In this document: piece after piece, positions 41,622-51,315 of the stretch
Numbering within the stretch: the stretch's first letter is position 1
Layout of the letters: every line of letters begins with the position of its first letter
From: Pseudomonas cavernae
Lineage (GTDB): Bacteria; Pseudomonadota; Gammaproteobacteria; Pseudomonadales; Pseudomonadaceae
DNA length: 64,000 nt
Reading direction: 5' to 3'
Assembly: GCF_003595175.1 (NCBI RefSeq)
Contig: NZ_CP032419.1
Span: forward strand, 1,054,001-1,118,000
Notes under the pieces: generated by a model
Databases searched by the model: none
Seen by the model: only the letters and a program-made list of their open reading frames with translations
Told to the model about the DNA's origin: nothing
Made by a program: the position numbers and the translations under genes

Positions 41622-42728
41622 ATGACCGTACAAGCGCTGTTCGAACCCTTCCGCCTCGGCAATCTGGAGCTGCCGACCCGTGTGGTCATGGCGCCGATGA
41701 CCCGTAACCTGACGCCCGGCGGCATACCACACGCTCAGGTGGTCGAGTACTACCGCCGCCGCGCCGCCGCCGGCGTCGGCCTGATCGTCACCGAAGGCAC
41801 CACCGTCGGCCACCAGGCCGCCAACGGCTACCCGCACGTGCCGCGTTTCTACGGTGAGGACGCCCTGGCCGGCTGGAAGCAGGTGGTCGACGCCGTGCAC
41901 GCCGAAGGCGGCAAGATCGTTCCGCAGCTCTGGCACGTCGGCGCGGTGCGTCGCCTGGGCGTCGAGCCGGACGCCAGCGTTCCCGGTTACGGCCCGAGCG
42001 GCAAGAGCAAGGATGGCGTGGAAATCGTCCACGAGATGACCCAGCAGGACATCGACGAGGTCATCGCCGCCTTCGCCCAGGCCGCCAAGGACGCCCAGGC
42101 CATCGGCATGGACGGCGTGGAGATCCACGGCGCCCACGGCTACCTGATCGACCAGTTCTTCTGGGACGGCAGCAACAAGCGCACCGACCAGTACGGCGGC
42201 AGCCTGGCCAACCGCTCGCGCTTCGCGATCGAACTGATCCAGGCCGTGCGTGCCGCGGTTGGCCCGGACTTCACCATCATCTTCCGCTTCTCGCAGTGGA
42301 AACAGCAGGACTACAGCGCCCGCCTGGTGCAGACCGCGGCCGAGCTGGAAGCTTTCCTCAAGCCGCTTTCCGAGGCCGGCGTGGACATCTTCCACTGCTC
42401 CAACCGCCGCTTCTGGGAGCCGGAATTCGAGGGTTCCGACCTCAACCTGGCCGGTTGGACGCGCAAGCTGACCGGCAAGCCGACCATCACCGTCGGCAGC
42501 GTCGGCCTGTCCGGCAGCGAGTTCGTGCAGTTCTTCACCAACACCGAGGAAGTGGCGCAGCCGGCCGGCATCGAGGCCCTGCTCGAGCGCCTGAACAAGC
42601 AGGAGTTCGACCTGGTGGCGGTCGGCCGTGCGCTGTTGGTCGACCCGGATTGGGCGCTGAAGGTGCGTGAAGGCCGTCAGCAGGACATCCTGCCGTTCAG
42701 CCGCGCGGCGCTGGCCTCGCTGGTCTGA
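41622..42728 (+). CDS. Old-yellow-enzyme-type ene-reductase (NemA/XenB-like)
   Basis: 368 residues, TIM-barrel FMN enzyme. Starts LFEPFRLGNLELPTRVVMAPMTR; the catalytic His/Asn-type pair region is EIHGAHGYLIDQFFWDGSN, followed by RTDQYGGSLANRSRF; PTITVGSVG and VGRALLVDPDW near the end hold the flavin phosphate. It reduces activated C=C bonds and nitro groups of electrophiles using NADPH. The operator and TetR gene in front support induction by electrophiles. Terminator at 42775. Confidence 0.94.
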   Translation: MTVQALFEPFRLGNLELPTRVVMAPMTRNLTPGGIPHAQVVEYYRRRAAAGVGLIVTEGTTVGHQAANGYPHVPRFYGEDALAGWKQVVDAVHAEGGKIVPQLWHVGAVRRLGVEPDASVPGYGPSGKSKDGVEIVHEMTQQDIDEVIAAFAQAAKDAQAIGMDGVEIHGAHGYLIDQFFWDGSNKRTDQYGGSLANRSRFAIELIQAVRAAVGPDFTIIFRFSQWKQQDYSARLVQTAAELEAFLKPLSEAGVDIFHCSNRRFWEPEFEGSDLNLAGWTRKLTGKPTITVGSVGLSGSEFVQFFTNTEEVAQPAGIEALLERLNKQEFDLVAVGRALLVDPDWALKVREGRQQDILPFSRAALASLV

Positions 42729-42774
42729 TCCTGTTCAACCCCCGGTGCGCGGTTCGATCCGCGTACCTGCTTCT

Positions 42775-42803
42775 GGCCCCGGCGATCCCGGGGCTTTTTT
42801 TTA
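42775..42803 (+). terminator. Rho-independent terminator
   Basis: GCCCCGG-cgatc-CCGGGGC followed by eight T. The same hairpin with a poorer T-run (ccccggcgatcccggggcttgttt) occurs at about 46443-46467 after the ABC exporter gene, suggesting a duplicated terminator. Confidence 0.88.
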
Positions 42804-42908
42804 TGGCTGTGCCCCCGTTAGGTGTCGCTGCATTAGGCCTTTGCTTTTGTCTCCTCGCCCCCCGGGGAGAGGGTTAGGGAGAGGGGGGCGGTCAGGTCAA
42901 CGATGGGG

Positions 42909-42977
42909 AGGATGGGTTGAGCGCAGCGATACCCATCGGTGCCTGTTTTGGGTATCGCTGCGCTCAACCCAACCTAC
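42909..42977. repeat. REP-like palindrome (family A, copy 2)
   Basis: GGATGGGTTGAGCGCAGCG and CGCTGCGCTCAACCCAACC arms with inner GATACCC / GGGTATC, closely related to 525-597. The gap 42729-43046 holds only this, the terminator and a CTCTCCCAT hairpin-like patch. Confidence 0.75.
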
Positions 42978-43046
42978 GGTTCTGCTATCCCCTCTCCCAT
43001 AAATGGGAGAGGGGAGCCGGAGCGGCGTATCGTTCTGGCTGCTGGT

Positions 43047-44264
43047 TCAGGGCATCTGGCTGGGCTGGGCGGCGGGCAGCGCCTCGGCGAGCCGGCAGGC
43101 GCCATGCAGGTAGTCCTCGAAGCGCTGCACTATCGCCGCCCAACCCTCCCGCCCGGCATGCTGGCGGGCATTCAGACGCACCCGGCGCAGGGTTTCCGCG
43201 TCGTCCAGCAACCAGCCGGCCGCCTCGCAGAACCCGGCTTCGTCGCCCGGGCTGGCCACCGCACCGTTGTGGCCGTGGCGGATATGCTGGGCGGCGGCGG
43301 CCTGGTCGTAGGCCACCACCGCCAGCCCCGAGGCCAGCGCCTCGAGCACCACATTGCCGAAGGTGTCGGTGAGGCTGGGGAACAGGAACAGATCGCCCGA
43401 GGCGAAGTGCCGGGCCAGCTCCTCGCCGCGCTGCACGCCGCAGAACAAGGCCTGTGGCAACGCCTGTTCGAGCGTCGCGCGTTGCGGGCCGTCACCGACC
43501 ACCACGAGCTTCATGCGCCGCTGCGGATGGGCGGCCTGCAGGGCCTGGAAGCTGCGACCGAGCAGGCCGAGGTTCTTCTCCGGCGCCAGCCGGCCGACGT
43601 GCAGCACCACCAGATCGTCATCACCCAGGCCCCAGTCGGCGCGCAACGCGGAGCAGCGCTTGGCCGGGTGGAACAGCTGGCTGTCGACTCCGTGCAGGAG
43701 CAGCTCGACGCGCTGGAAGTCGCGGCGCTGCAACTCCAGACGTTGGCTGCCGCTGGGCACCAGGGTCAGCTGCGAGCGGTTGTGGAACCAGCGCAGATAG
43801 CCGGTGAGCAGGCGCGTCAGCCAGCCCAGGCCGTAGTGTTCACCGTACAGCTGGAAGTTGGTGTGAAAACCGCTGATCACCGGAATTTGCAGGCGCCGCG
43901 CGGCACGCAGGGCGGCCAGGCCAAGCGGTCCTTCGGTAGCGATGTACAGCACGTCCGGGCGTTGGCGTTTCCAGCGGCGCAACAGCTTGTGCATGGACAC
44001 CAGGCCCAGCTGCAGGCCGGGATAGCCGGGCACCGGCCAGCCGCGCACCAGTAGCAGGTCATCGTGGCTCTTCACCCCGCGCTCGTCGCTCCGGCGCGGA
44101 CGGACCAGCTGCAGCCGATGGCCGCGTTGCTGCAGGCCGGCGCACAGGTGGCCGAGGGTGTGGGCCACGCCGTTGATTTCCGGGGTGAAGGTGTCACTGA
44201 TCAGGGCGATATGCAGGGCAGGTAGGCTCATGGCCTCAGTCTCGGCTGAGGCCGTGTCGCCCAT
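43047..44264 (-). CDS. Glycosyltransferase (GT4 family)
   Basis: 405 residues if ATG 44264 is used, favoured by AGGA eight bases before; ATG 44231 (MSLPALHIAL) would give 394 but lacks a ribosome-binding site. GT-B fold: N-terminal HIALISDTFTPEINGVAHTLGHLCAGLQQRGH, C-terminal donor site with GRLAPEKNLGLLGRSF and ETFGNV-type FPSLTDTFGNVVLEALASGLAVVAYD. It transfers a sugar, probably to a lipid or polysaccharide at the inner membrane. Order matches P. aeruginosa PA0842 as I recall. Confidence 0.92.
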   Translation of the reverse strand: MGDTASAETEAMSLPALHIALISDTFTPEINGVAHTLGHLCAGLQQRGHRLQLVRPRRSDERGVKSHDDLLLVRGWPVPGYPGLQLGLVSMHKLLRRWKRQRPDVLYIATEGPLGLAALRAARRLQIPVISGFHTNFQLYGEHYGLGWLTRLLTGYLRWFHNRSQLTLVPSGSQRLELQRRDFQRVELLLHGVDSQLFHPAKRCSALRADWGLGDDDLVVLHVGRLAPEKNLGLLGRSFQALQAAHPQRRMKLVVVGDGPQRATLEQALPQALFCGVQRGEELARHFASGDLFLFPSLTDTFGNVVLEALASGLAVVAYDQAAAAQHIRHGHNGAVASPGDEAGFCEAAGWLLDDAETLRRVRLNARQHAGREGWAAIVQRFEDYLHGACRLAEALPAAQPSQMP

Positions 44265-44552
44265 GTGGCAATCCTGTGGCGGTTAGATGACGACGGTTGG
44301 CCGGCCAAGCGCCGAGGTGCCGCCGCAGGGCCGGTGTCGTCTGCTCGAGATTGCGCCTAGGCTCAATGAGCTGCCCCATCCATGGCCAGGCAATCGATAG
44401 CGCCCCGCTCGTCATGCTAACGAGCGGCGAGGCGAGAGGTACGGGGTGGCAATATGAGCCCGGCATGTCGGGCGACCTAGACGCAGACGGCAGGCTCACT
44501 CGAAGTCAGCGAACCAGGCCGCGTGCCGGTGCGTTTCAGGGTGAAATGGCTT

Positions 44553-46418
44553 ATGTCCAACGCGTCAGGCACACGGCCTTCCGGCAGTCTCATCAGGCTG
44601 TATCGTGACCTTTGGCGTTATGCCGGCGGGATGCGCAAGATCGTCGTCTGCGCCTTTGGCCTGTTACTGGCGTCGCAGTTATTCAAGCTGGCGGTGCCCT
44701 GGCTTACCGGCAACGCGATCAACACGCTGCAGCAGCAGGGGCTGGCCGGGCTCGATAAGGCCGGACTGTGGCTCGCGCTGGTGTTGGCGGCGACGACAGG
44801 CAGTTGGTTGCTGCACGGCCCCGGTCGGGTGCTGGAGCGCAATGTGGCCCTGCGGGTGCGCCAGCGCCTGTCCGCCGAGCTGGTCGACAAGCTGTTCTCC
44901 TTGCCCCTGGCCTGGCATGAGCGCTATCACTCCGGGGAGACCGCGCATCGACTGCGCCAGTGCAGCAACGCGCTGTACAACTTCGCGCAAAGCCAGTTCA
45001 TCTATCTGCAGAATGCGGTGAAGTTGATCGGCCCGGTGATCGCGCTGTGGCTGATCGCGCCTTATGTGGGCGCGGCGGCGATCGTCGGCTATGGCGTGAT
45101 CGCTGTGGTGATCACGCGCTTCGACCGCCGCATGATCGTGCTGGCGCACCGCGAGAATGAAACCGAGCGGCGTTACAGTGCGGCCCAGCTCGATGCCCTC
45201 GGCAATATTTTCTCGGTGTTCGCCCTGCGCTTGCAGAAGGGGCTATCCGCGTTGATCGATCAGCGCCTGCTGGCCATCTACGAGCCGCTGCGTTCGTCGA
45301 TCGTGCTCAACGAGTGGAAGTGGTGCAGCGTCGATATTCTCAGCGTGGCGCTGAGCTGTGGCCTGGTGGCGTTGTATGCGCTGCTGGCCTTGCAGGGTGT
45401 GCACGATATCGCGCTGATGTCCTCGGTCACCGCGACGCCGACGCTGCCGCTGGGCAATCTGTTCATGGTCTACCAGTACGCCGCCGAGGCCGGCGGGGTG
45501 ATCACCGCCATCGCCGCGCATTTTCAAAGTTTTGCCCGGCAGCAGGCCGACTACGCCAGCGGCGACGCGATCCGTGATGCCGCCGACTCGCATCTTGACG
45601 ATGACCACTTCGCCCCAGCGCCGGCCTGGCAAGCGCTGCACATCGACGATCTGAGTTTCTATCACCCGCGCGATCTGCAGCTGCAAAGCGCGTCGACTAA
45701 CGACGCGCAGCGGCGTCCCAGCTTGGCCGTTGCGCAGCTGACGCTGGAACGCGGCAAGCGTTATGCGCTGATCGGCGGCAGCGGCTCGGGTAAAAGTACC
45801 CTGCTGCGGCTGCTCTCCGGCTTGTATCTGGCCGAGCACATCGGCATGCGTATCGACGGTCAAGCGCGGATCAGTTCCGCCACGGAGAGCTCGGCGTTGT
45901 TGCGCACGATCGCGACGTTGATTCCGCAAGAGTCCGAGCTGTTCGAGGGCTCGCTGGGGGAAAACTTGCTGATTGCCGAGCGCCGTGGCGGCGTTGCGTC
46001 CGAGCGCGAGCTCCAGCAGGCCTTGGCCGTGGTGCGCGCGGACCGCTTTATTGCTGCCGACACGGGCTTGGCGACCCGCGTGGCCGAACGTGGCGCCAAC
46101 TGGTCGGGCGGCCAACGCCAGCGCTTGGCCCTGGCGCGTGGGGTGTTGGCGGCCAGCGAGTGCGGGCTCTTGCTGCTCGACGAGCCGACCGCCAGCCTCG
46201 ACCCGGAAACCGAACAGGCGGTGTATGCCAATCTGTTCGCGACCTTCCGCGACAGCTGCGTGGTGTCGTCGATCCACCGCTTGAACCTGCTCGAGCACTT
46301 CGATGAAGTCCTGCTGATGCAAGGCGGCGCGTTGATTGCCCGCGGTAGCGTCGACGCATTAAGCCGCTCATCGGCGGAGTTTCGCGCCCTGCTGGCGGCG
46401 CAGCGGGCTGCGCAGTGA
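44553..46418 (+). CDS. ABC exporter, fused permease-ATPase
   Basis: About 621 residues from ATG 44553; a GTG at 44523 is in frame. An N-terminal six-helix transmembrane domain (about 25-330, e.g. LFKLAVPWLTGNAI) is followed by an ATPase with Walker A GGSGSGKST, signature WSGGQRQRLALARG, Walker B GLLLLDEPTAS and the switch His in SSIHRLN. It is a half-transporter that would work as a homodimer. The substrate is unknown. Local GC and codon use are slightly softer than its neighbours. Confidence 0.9.
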   Translation: MSNASGTRPSGSLIRLYRDLWRYAGGMRKIVVCAFGLLLASQLFKLAVPWLTGNAINTLQQQGLAGLDKAGLWLALVLAATTGSWLLHGPGRVLERNVALRVRQRLSAELVDKLFSLPLAWHERYHSGETAHRLRQCSNALYNFAQSQFIYLQNAVKLIGPVIALWLIAPYVGAAAIVGYGVIAVVITRFDRRMIVLAHRENETERRYSAAQLDALGNIFSVFALRLQKGLSALIDQRLLAIYEPLRSSIVLNEWKWCSVDILSVALSCGLVALYALLALQGVHDIALMSSVTATPTLPLGNLFMVYQYAAEAGGVITAIAAHFQSFARQQADYASGDAIRDAADSHLDDDHFAPAPAWQALHIDDLSFYHPRDLQLQSASTNDAQRRPSLAVAQLTLERGKRYALIGGSGSGKSTLLRLLSGLYLAEHIGMRIDGQARISSATESSALLRTIATLIPQESELFEGSLGENLLIAERRGGVASERELQQALAVVRADRFIAADTGLATRVAERGANWSGGQRQRLALARGVLAASECGLLLLDEPTASLDPETEQAVYANLFATFRDSCVVSSIHRLNLLEHFDEVLLMQGGALIARGSVDALSRSSAEFRALLAAQRAAQ

Positions 46419-46504
46419 CCGGCAGGGCGCGGCTTGCTCCGTGCCCCGGCGATCCCGGGGCTTGTTTATGGCTATGGACCAGTTAAGTGTTGCGCACCGC
46501 TTTG

Positions 46505-46610
46505 GTAGGGCGGGTTAGCCGCGTAGCGGCGTAACCCGCCAGCGGTGCCGCCCCGGGCTCCGGTGTTCGGCAGGGTTGGTGGGTTACGCCTTCGGCTAAC
46601 CCACCCTACG
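46505..46610. repeat. REP-like palindrome (family B, copy 2), unoccupied
   Basis: GTAGGGCGGGTTAGCCGCG...GGCGTAACCCGCC and GGTGGGTTACGCC...GGCTAACCCACCCTAC arms. It carries the 14-base sequence ACCCACCCTACGAA (46599-46612), the intact form of the site occupied by the IS110 element. The 306-base gap 46419-46724 holds this and a degenerate terminator hairpin. Confidence 0.8.
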
Positions 46611-46724
46611 AATCTGCGTTCTTTTTTCAGGCCACCCCGGTAATTCGTGAAGAACCTTTTTATGCCTTGGTTTAGGGCCGTGGGCCAGGCAGCGCAAGCC
46701 AGGCTTGGCGTTGCTCGCATGCGC

Positions 46725-47825
46725 CTACCATTGCAGCGTGAAGGCATTGTCCGGGCCCGATTGGAGGCGGCTGCCCAAGCGTGCGCATTCGCGCGCCAGG
46801 GTGTGGTGCAGCCATTGCCGGTCCTCCTCGTCGGCGCGGCACAGGTGCAGGCGCTGCAGGCGGGTGGGGACCAGTTCGAGCGCCTGCAGGCGGCCGTCCA
46901 CGCCCAGCGCGGCGAAGTACAGCAGGCCCAGGTCGCCACGAAAGGCGTCGTAGCCCTCGATGCCTTCGTAGTCGTTGAGCAGGTCGCCGCAGCCATACAG
47001 GATCAGGCGTTCGCGGTACACCTCGATGCCCTTGACGTGGTGCGAGGAATGCCCGTGCACCAGGTCGACGCCGGCCTCATCGATCAAGGCATGGGCGAAG
47101 CGCAGCTGTTCCGCTGGGATATCGAAGCCCCAGTTGCCGCCCCAGTGAATCGACACCAGCAGCCGATCTCCCGGGCCTTTGCTCGCGCGCAACCGCTTGA
47201 CCAGCGGGCCCAGGCTGTGCGGCGACAGGTCCGCCAGTCGCGCCACCCCGGCACGCTTATCGGTGGCGGCCCAGTCCGCTGGAATGCCGCTGTCGGCCGC
47301 GCCGAGGCCGAATACCAGCAAGCGCCCGCCGCCAGGCAGCGGCAGCACGGCGGGCGCCTCGGCCGCTGGCCGGTCGCACCCGGCGCCGGCGCCGCGCATG
47401 CCATGGCGCGCCAGCGTCGCCAGGGTATCGACCAGGCCGGCGACGCCCCAGTCCAGCACATGGTTGTTGGCCAGCGTGCAGCAATCGATGCCGGCCGCGC
47501 GGATGGCCGGGAAATTCTCCGGGCTCATGCGGTAATTGATGCCCTTGGGCGCCGGCCGGCCGCGACGGGACACCGCCGTCTCCAGATTGATCAGGCGGAC
47601 GTCGGGCTGACGCCGTTCGAGCTCGGCCAACGCATCACCCCAGACATAGGCGAAATCGACGAGGTGGGGAATCGGGCCGCTGTATCTTTCTGCCAGCCGC
47701 ACGTAATCGCCGGCATTCTTCACGTAATCTTCGTACAGCCGCGGATCGCCGGGATGCGGCAGGATGGCGTCGATGCCGCGGGCGGTCATGACATCGCCGG
47801 CGAGGAACAGCTTCAGCGTATCCAT
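46725..47825 (-). CDS. CapA-family protein (poly-gamma-glutamate capsule-like)
   Basis: 366 residues from ATG 47825 after AGGAGG. Conserved CapA/PGA_cap calcineurin-like phosphoesterase motifs: LFLAGDVMTARGID, INLETAVS, CTLANNHVLDWG, SIHWGGNWGF and VHGHSSHHVKGIEVY. CapA proteins take part in polyglutamate capsule export in Firmicutes; soluble proteobacterial homologues have unclear roles. No signal peptide and no capsule genes adjoin. Confidence 0.9.
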   Translation of the reverse strand: MDTLKLFLAGDVMTARGIDAILPHPGDPRLYEDYVKNAGDYVRLAERYSGPIPHLVDFAYVWGDALAELERRQPDVRLINLETAVSRRGRPAPKGINYRMSPENFPAIRAAGIDCCTLANNHVLDWGVAGLVDTLATLARHGMRGAGAGCDRPAAEAPAVLPLPGGGRLLVFGLGAADSGIPADWAATDKRAGVARLADLSPHSLGPLVKRLRASKGPGDRLLVSIHWGGNWGFDIPAEQLRFAHALIDEAGVDLVHGHSSHHVKGIEVYRERLILYGCGDLLNDYEGIEGYDAFRGDLGLLYFAALGVDGRLQALELVPTRLQRLHLCRADEEDRQWLHHTLARECARLGSRLQSGPDNAFTLQW

Positions 47826-47954
47826 GGCAGCCTCCTGGCGATCCGCAATCAGGCAATCGGACAGTTCCCGATCAGCTCACTTTGCGACCGCCATCGCTGC
47901 TTGCCAACAGTGGCGCGACGACTTCCCGGGCACACCGGAGATACGAGGGGGGTT

Positions 47955-48053
47955 ATGCACGCCATACGGCGATACTCGCTGGATGCCGAGCGTCAGCTGC
48001 TCGACCAGGTGCCCGGCGGCCATGGCGACTGCGCGCCGCAGTGCCCGGCATTG
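47955..48053 (+). pseudogene. Lipoate-ligase-like gene fragment
   Basis: About 33 codons (MHAIRRYSLDAERQLLDQV, GGHGDCAPQC) match the first residues of the intact gene at 50605 (SLDAERQLLDQV versus GLDAERQLLDQV, GGHGDC). Homology stops after this. It is the only gene-like content of the 344-base gap 47826-48169. Confidence 0.75.
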
Positions 48054-48169
48054 CGGCGCCGGCTTGCTCCCCGATGTGCAGCCGCGAGCTGCGCACGGGG
48101 CTATTTCCCTCGCCTCTTTCGGGAGAGGGAAAAGCGCTTGCGGGGTGACCCAAGCAGAGCCTGCGGCGC

Positions 48170-49507
48170 TCACTGGCCCGCGTTGAAGAACGCCAGCAGC
48201 GTCGCACTCATCGCCCGCGCGCCGGCGGCGATGGCCGGCAGTTCGACGACGAACCGTGAGGTGTGATTCATCGCCGGCGGCAACTGCTGCTTCTCGACCA
48301 GGGTCTTGTAGGCATCCGGCTTGCCCGAGCCGACCGCGATGAACAGCACCGGGGTGTCCGGATAGGGGCTGGCGAGCATGTGAAAGTCCTCTGAGCCCAT
48401 GACCGGCGGCATCCCGGGGAGTACCTTGTCGGCGCCCAGCTGCGCCACCAGCGCCGCCTGGGCCTGCTCGGTCTGCGCCTTGGCGTTGATCACCGGGGTG
48501 GAATAGCCCTTCATGGTGTATTTCGCCGCATAGCCTTCCGGCACGTCGTTCATCACCAGCACACCGGAGGTGACCGATTTGATCCCGGCGATCAGCCGCT
48601 CGCGTACCTGCTGGTCGTACCAGCGCAGGTTGAGCTTGAGCACCGCACGATCGGGAATCACGTTGTTGTTGACGCCCGCCTGCACGGCGGCGACGGTGAG
48701 CACGGCGGGCTTGGCCTGGTCGACCATGCGGCTGACCACGGTCTGGTAACCCATCACCGCCATCGCCGCCATCACCACCGGGTCCTTGGTCACGTGCGGG
48801 GTCGAGCCGTGGCCACCGATACCCGGCAGCTCGACGTCGATCTGGTCGGTCCCGGCCATGCGCGGCCCGTCACGCAGGCTGACGCTGCCCGCCGGGACGA
48901 CCGGCGAGACGTGCGCGGCGACCAGTACATCGGGTTTCGGGGCGAAGTCGTAGAGGCCGCCGTTGACCATCGCCACGGCGCCTTCGAGGATTTCCTCGGC
49001 CGGCTGGGCGACCAGCACCAGGGTGCCGGACCACTGATCCTTGAGCTGCGCCATGACCTTGGCCACTTCCAGCAGCCAGGTGGTGTGCGCATCGTGGCCA
49101 CAGGCGTGCATCACCGGTTGGCTGGGGTTGTTCAGCCAGGGGGTGACCTTGGTGCTCTGGTAGGGCAGGCCGGTCTCTTCCTTGATCGGCAGGGCATCCA
49201 TGTCGGCGCGGTACATCACCACCGGCCCCGGGCCGTTGCGCAGGATGCCGACCACCCCGGTGGTGCCGATCGCGGTCTTCACCTCGAAGCCCTGTTCGCG
49301 CAGGGTCTTGGCCACCAGCGCGGCGGTCTCCGTTTCCTGGAAGGCCATTTCGGGATTGCGGTGCAGCTGCTTGAACACCTCGACCAGCTGCGCTTCGTCT
49401 TGCTGCACGAGGCCGTCGATGCGCTTGTTCAGATCGGGAGTGGCGGCTTGGGCCGAAGCGGCACAGAGACTCAGGGCGAGGGCGCTGAGTAAGGGATGAA
49501 ATGACAT
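48170..49507 (-). CDS. Secreted M20-family amidohydrolase
   Basis: 445 residues. A Sec signal peptide (LLSALALSLCAASAQA) directs it to the periplasm. It is a peptidase M20D/amidohydrolase of the hippurate or IAA-amino-acid hydrolase type: metal site HACGHDAHTTWLL, Glu pair QPAEEILEGA, dimerisation domain with GIGGHGSTPH, and GSEDFHML near the C-terminus. It should hydrolyse N-acyl amino acids. It is divergent from a LysR regulator that probably controls it. Confidence 0.93.
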   Translation of the reverse strand: MSFHPLLSALALSLCAASAQAATPDLNKRIDGLVQQDEAQLVEVFKQLHRNPEMAFQETETAALVAKTLREQGFEVKTAIGTTGVVGILRNGPGPVVMYRADMDALPIKEETGLPYQSTKVTPWLNNPSQPVMHACGHDAHTTWLLEVAKVMAQLKDQWSGTLVLVAQPAEEILEGAVAMVNGGLYDFAPKPDVLVAAHVSPVVPAGSVSLRDGPRMAGTDQIDVELPGIGGHGSTPHVTKDPVVMAAMAVMGYQTVVSRMVDQAKPAVLTVAAVQAGVNNNVIPDRAVLKLNLRWYDQQVRERLIAGIKSVTSGVLVMNDVPEGYAAKYTMKGYSTPVINAKAQTEQAQAALVAQLGADKVLPGMPPVMGSEDFHMLASPYPDTPVLFIAVGSGKPDAYKTLVEKQQLPPAMNHTSRFVVELPAIAAGARAMSATLLAFFNAGQ

Positions 49508-49597
49508 GACGACAATCCATTAGTTGTTGTTGTGCTAGCCAGTCTGCAAAGGCTGCGGTAAAAGCGTCCAATGCAAAGATAATCAGGAATTGATGCA

Positions 49598-50533
49598 TTG
49601 GCTGACTTAATAGACCTCAAGCGCATCCGCCATCTGGTGTTTCTCGGCGAGGAACTGCACTTCTCCCGCGCCGCCGAGCGGGCGAATTTGTCGCAGACCG
49701 CCTTCAGTCGCAGCATTCAGGCGTTGGAGGCGGAATTGGGCGTGCGTCTGTTCGATCGCGACACCCGTTCGGTCGCCCTGACCGCGGCCGGGCGCCAGCT
49801 GCTGGCACGCGCCCGCGAGCTGCTGAGCAGCGCCAGCCGGCTGAGCGCCGAGGCCAACCACATCGCCCATGCCGAAGGCGGCGAGCTGAATTTCGGCGCC
49901 GGCATGATGGCCGCCAACCTGTACCTGCAGGACGCCCTGACCACGTTGCGTCAGCGCCTCCCCAAGCTGATGGTGAAGGTCGAGGTGAACCACTGGCACC
50001 ACCTGATCCAGCATCTCGACCAGGAGCAGATCGAGTTCTTCGTCGCCTACACCAACGAGCCCATGAGTGACCCGCGCTTCGCCGTCACGCCGTTGCCGGC
50101 GCAACCGGCGTCGATCTTCTGTCGCCGCGATCACCCTTTGGCCCAGCAGCAGACACCCATCACCCGCCTGCAACTCGCCGCCTATCCCTGGAGTTCTGTG
50201 CGTGCCAGCGATACGCTGCCCGCCCAGCTGCGCGCGGGGCTGGACTTGCCGGCCGGCACGCCGGTGCCGCTGGCGCTGAGCTGCAACGACCTCAGCCTGC
50301 TGCGCGAAACCACTCTGGCCAGCGATGCCCTGTTGTTCACTTGGCGGGCCTGGCTGGAACCCGACCTGTACAGTGGCGCCCTCGTCGACCTGGCGGGTCG
50401 GCTGCAGCCGGCGCTGCCGCCGTTGAACCTCACCTGTGCGATCGTCTGCCATGCTGGACGCAGCCTGTCGCCGATCGCCCGCCAGGCCATCGAGCTGATC
50501 CAGGCCAGTGCCCAGCGCCTGGCTGGCGGCTGA
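49598..50533 (+). CDS. LysR-family transcriptional regulator
   Basis: 311 residues starting at TTG; no ATG fits. The winged helix is typical (IRHLVFLGEELHFSRAAERANLSQTAFSRSIQALE) and the effector domain is LysR_substrate-like. It is divergent from the M20 amidohydrolase, ~90 bases between starts, so its likely target. The inducer is unknown. Confidence 0.92.
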   Translation: MADLIDLKRIRHLVFLGEELHFSRAAERANLSQTAFSRSIQALEAELGVRLFDRDTRSVALTAAGRQLLARARELLSSASRLSAEANHIAHAEGGELNFGAGMMAANLYLQDALTTLRQRLPKLMVKVEVNHWHHLIQHLDQEQIEFFVAYTNEPMSDPRFAVTPLPAQPASIFCRRDHPLAQQQTPITRLQLAAYPWSSVRASDTLPAQLRAGLDLPAGTPVPLALSCNDLSLLRETTLASDALLFTWRAWLEPDLYSGALVDLAGRLQPALPPLNLTCAIVCHAGRSLSPIARQAIELIQASAQRLAGG

Positions 50534-50604
50534 GCCGCGCTGTCCTGAGCGGCGCGAGAAGCCGGAATAGTCCCTTCGCAGAGGGACCAGACAAAAGGAA
50601 CGGC

Positions 50605-51315
50605 ATGCAAGCGATACAGCGATTCTCGGTGCAAGCGGGGCTGGATGCCGAACGCCAGCTGCTCGACCAGGTGCACGGCGGCCATGGCGACTGCGCGCTG
50701 CTGTGCTGGCGCCCGGAGGAACAGGCGCTGGTGATGCCGCGCAAGTTCAGCCGCCTGGACGGCTTCGCCGCGGCCTGTGGGCTCAGCGAGGCGCAGGGCT
50801 GGCCGGTGGCGCTGCGCGATACCGGCGGCGAGCCGGTGCCGCAGTCGGCGGCGGTGCTGAATGTCGCCCTGGTCTACGCCGTGCCGCCGCAGGACAAGGA
50901 ACTGACCCGCCTGGAAAGCGCCTACCTGCGTCTGTGCCAGCCGTTCTGTGCCTGGCTGGCCGCGCAGGGCCTGGAGCCGGGCGTGGGTGCGGTGGACGGC
51001 GCCTTCTGCGACGGCCGCTACAACATCACCCTGCAGGCGCGCAAACTGGCCGGCACCGCCCAGCGCTGGTGCCGCCGGCCGAGCGACGGCCGCGCCGTGG
51101 TCCTGGCCCATGCCGCGGTGCTGATGGACAACCAGCGCGCGGCCATGGTCGAACTGGTCAATGCCTTCTACCAGGGCTGCGGGCTGGACGAGCGCTGCCG
51201 CGCCGCCAGCCACATCGCCCTGGACGAAAGCCTGGCCGCGCCCTGGGCGGCCATCGACAGCCTGCGCGAGCATTACCGCCACGAGTTGGCCGTGGTTGGC
51301 CTGAGCCTGAAATAG
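50605..51315 (+). CDS. Lipoate-protein ligase-like (LplA family)
   Basis: 236 residues from ATG 50605 behind AAAAGGAA. It has the BPL/LplA fold: RDTGGEPVPQSAAVLNVALVYA (the conserved RR/RDTGG block, then N-containing strand), VGAVDGAFCDGRYNI and the lysine motif QARKLAGTAQRW. It would attach lipoate to E2 subunits or act as an octanoyl/lipoyl transferase. A partial copy lies at 47955. The nearby bkd operon encodes a lipoyl enzyme (BkdB), a possible substrate. Confidence 0.88.
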   Translation: MQAIQRFSVQAGLDAERQLLDQVHGGHGDCALLCWRPEEQALVMPRKFSRLDGFAAACGLSEAQGWPVALRDTGGEPVPQSAAVLNVALVYAVPPQDKELTRLESAYLRLCQPFCAWLAAQGLEPGVGAVDGAFCDGRYNITLQARKLAGTAQRWCRRPSDGRAVVLAHAAVLMDNQRAAMVELVNAFYQGCGLDERCRAASHIALDESLAAPWAAIDSLREHYRHELAVVGLSLK

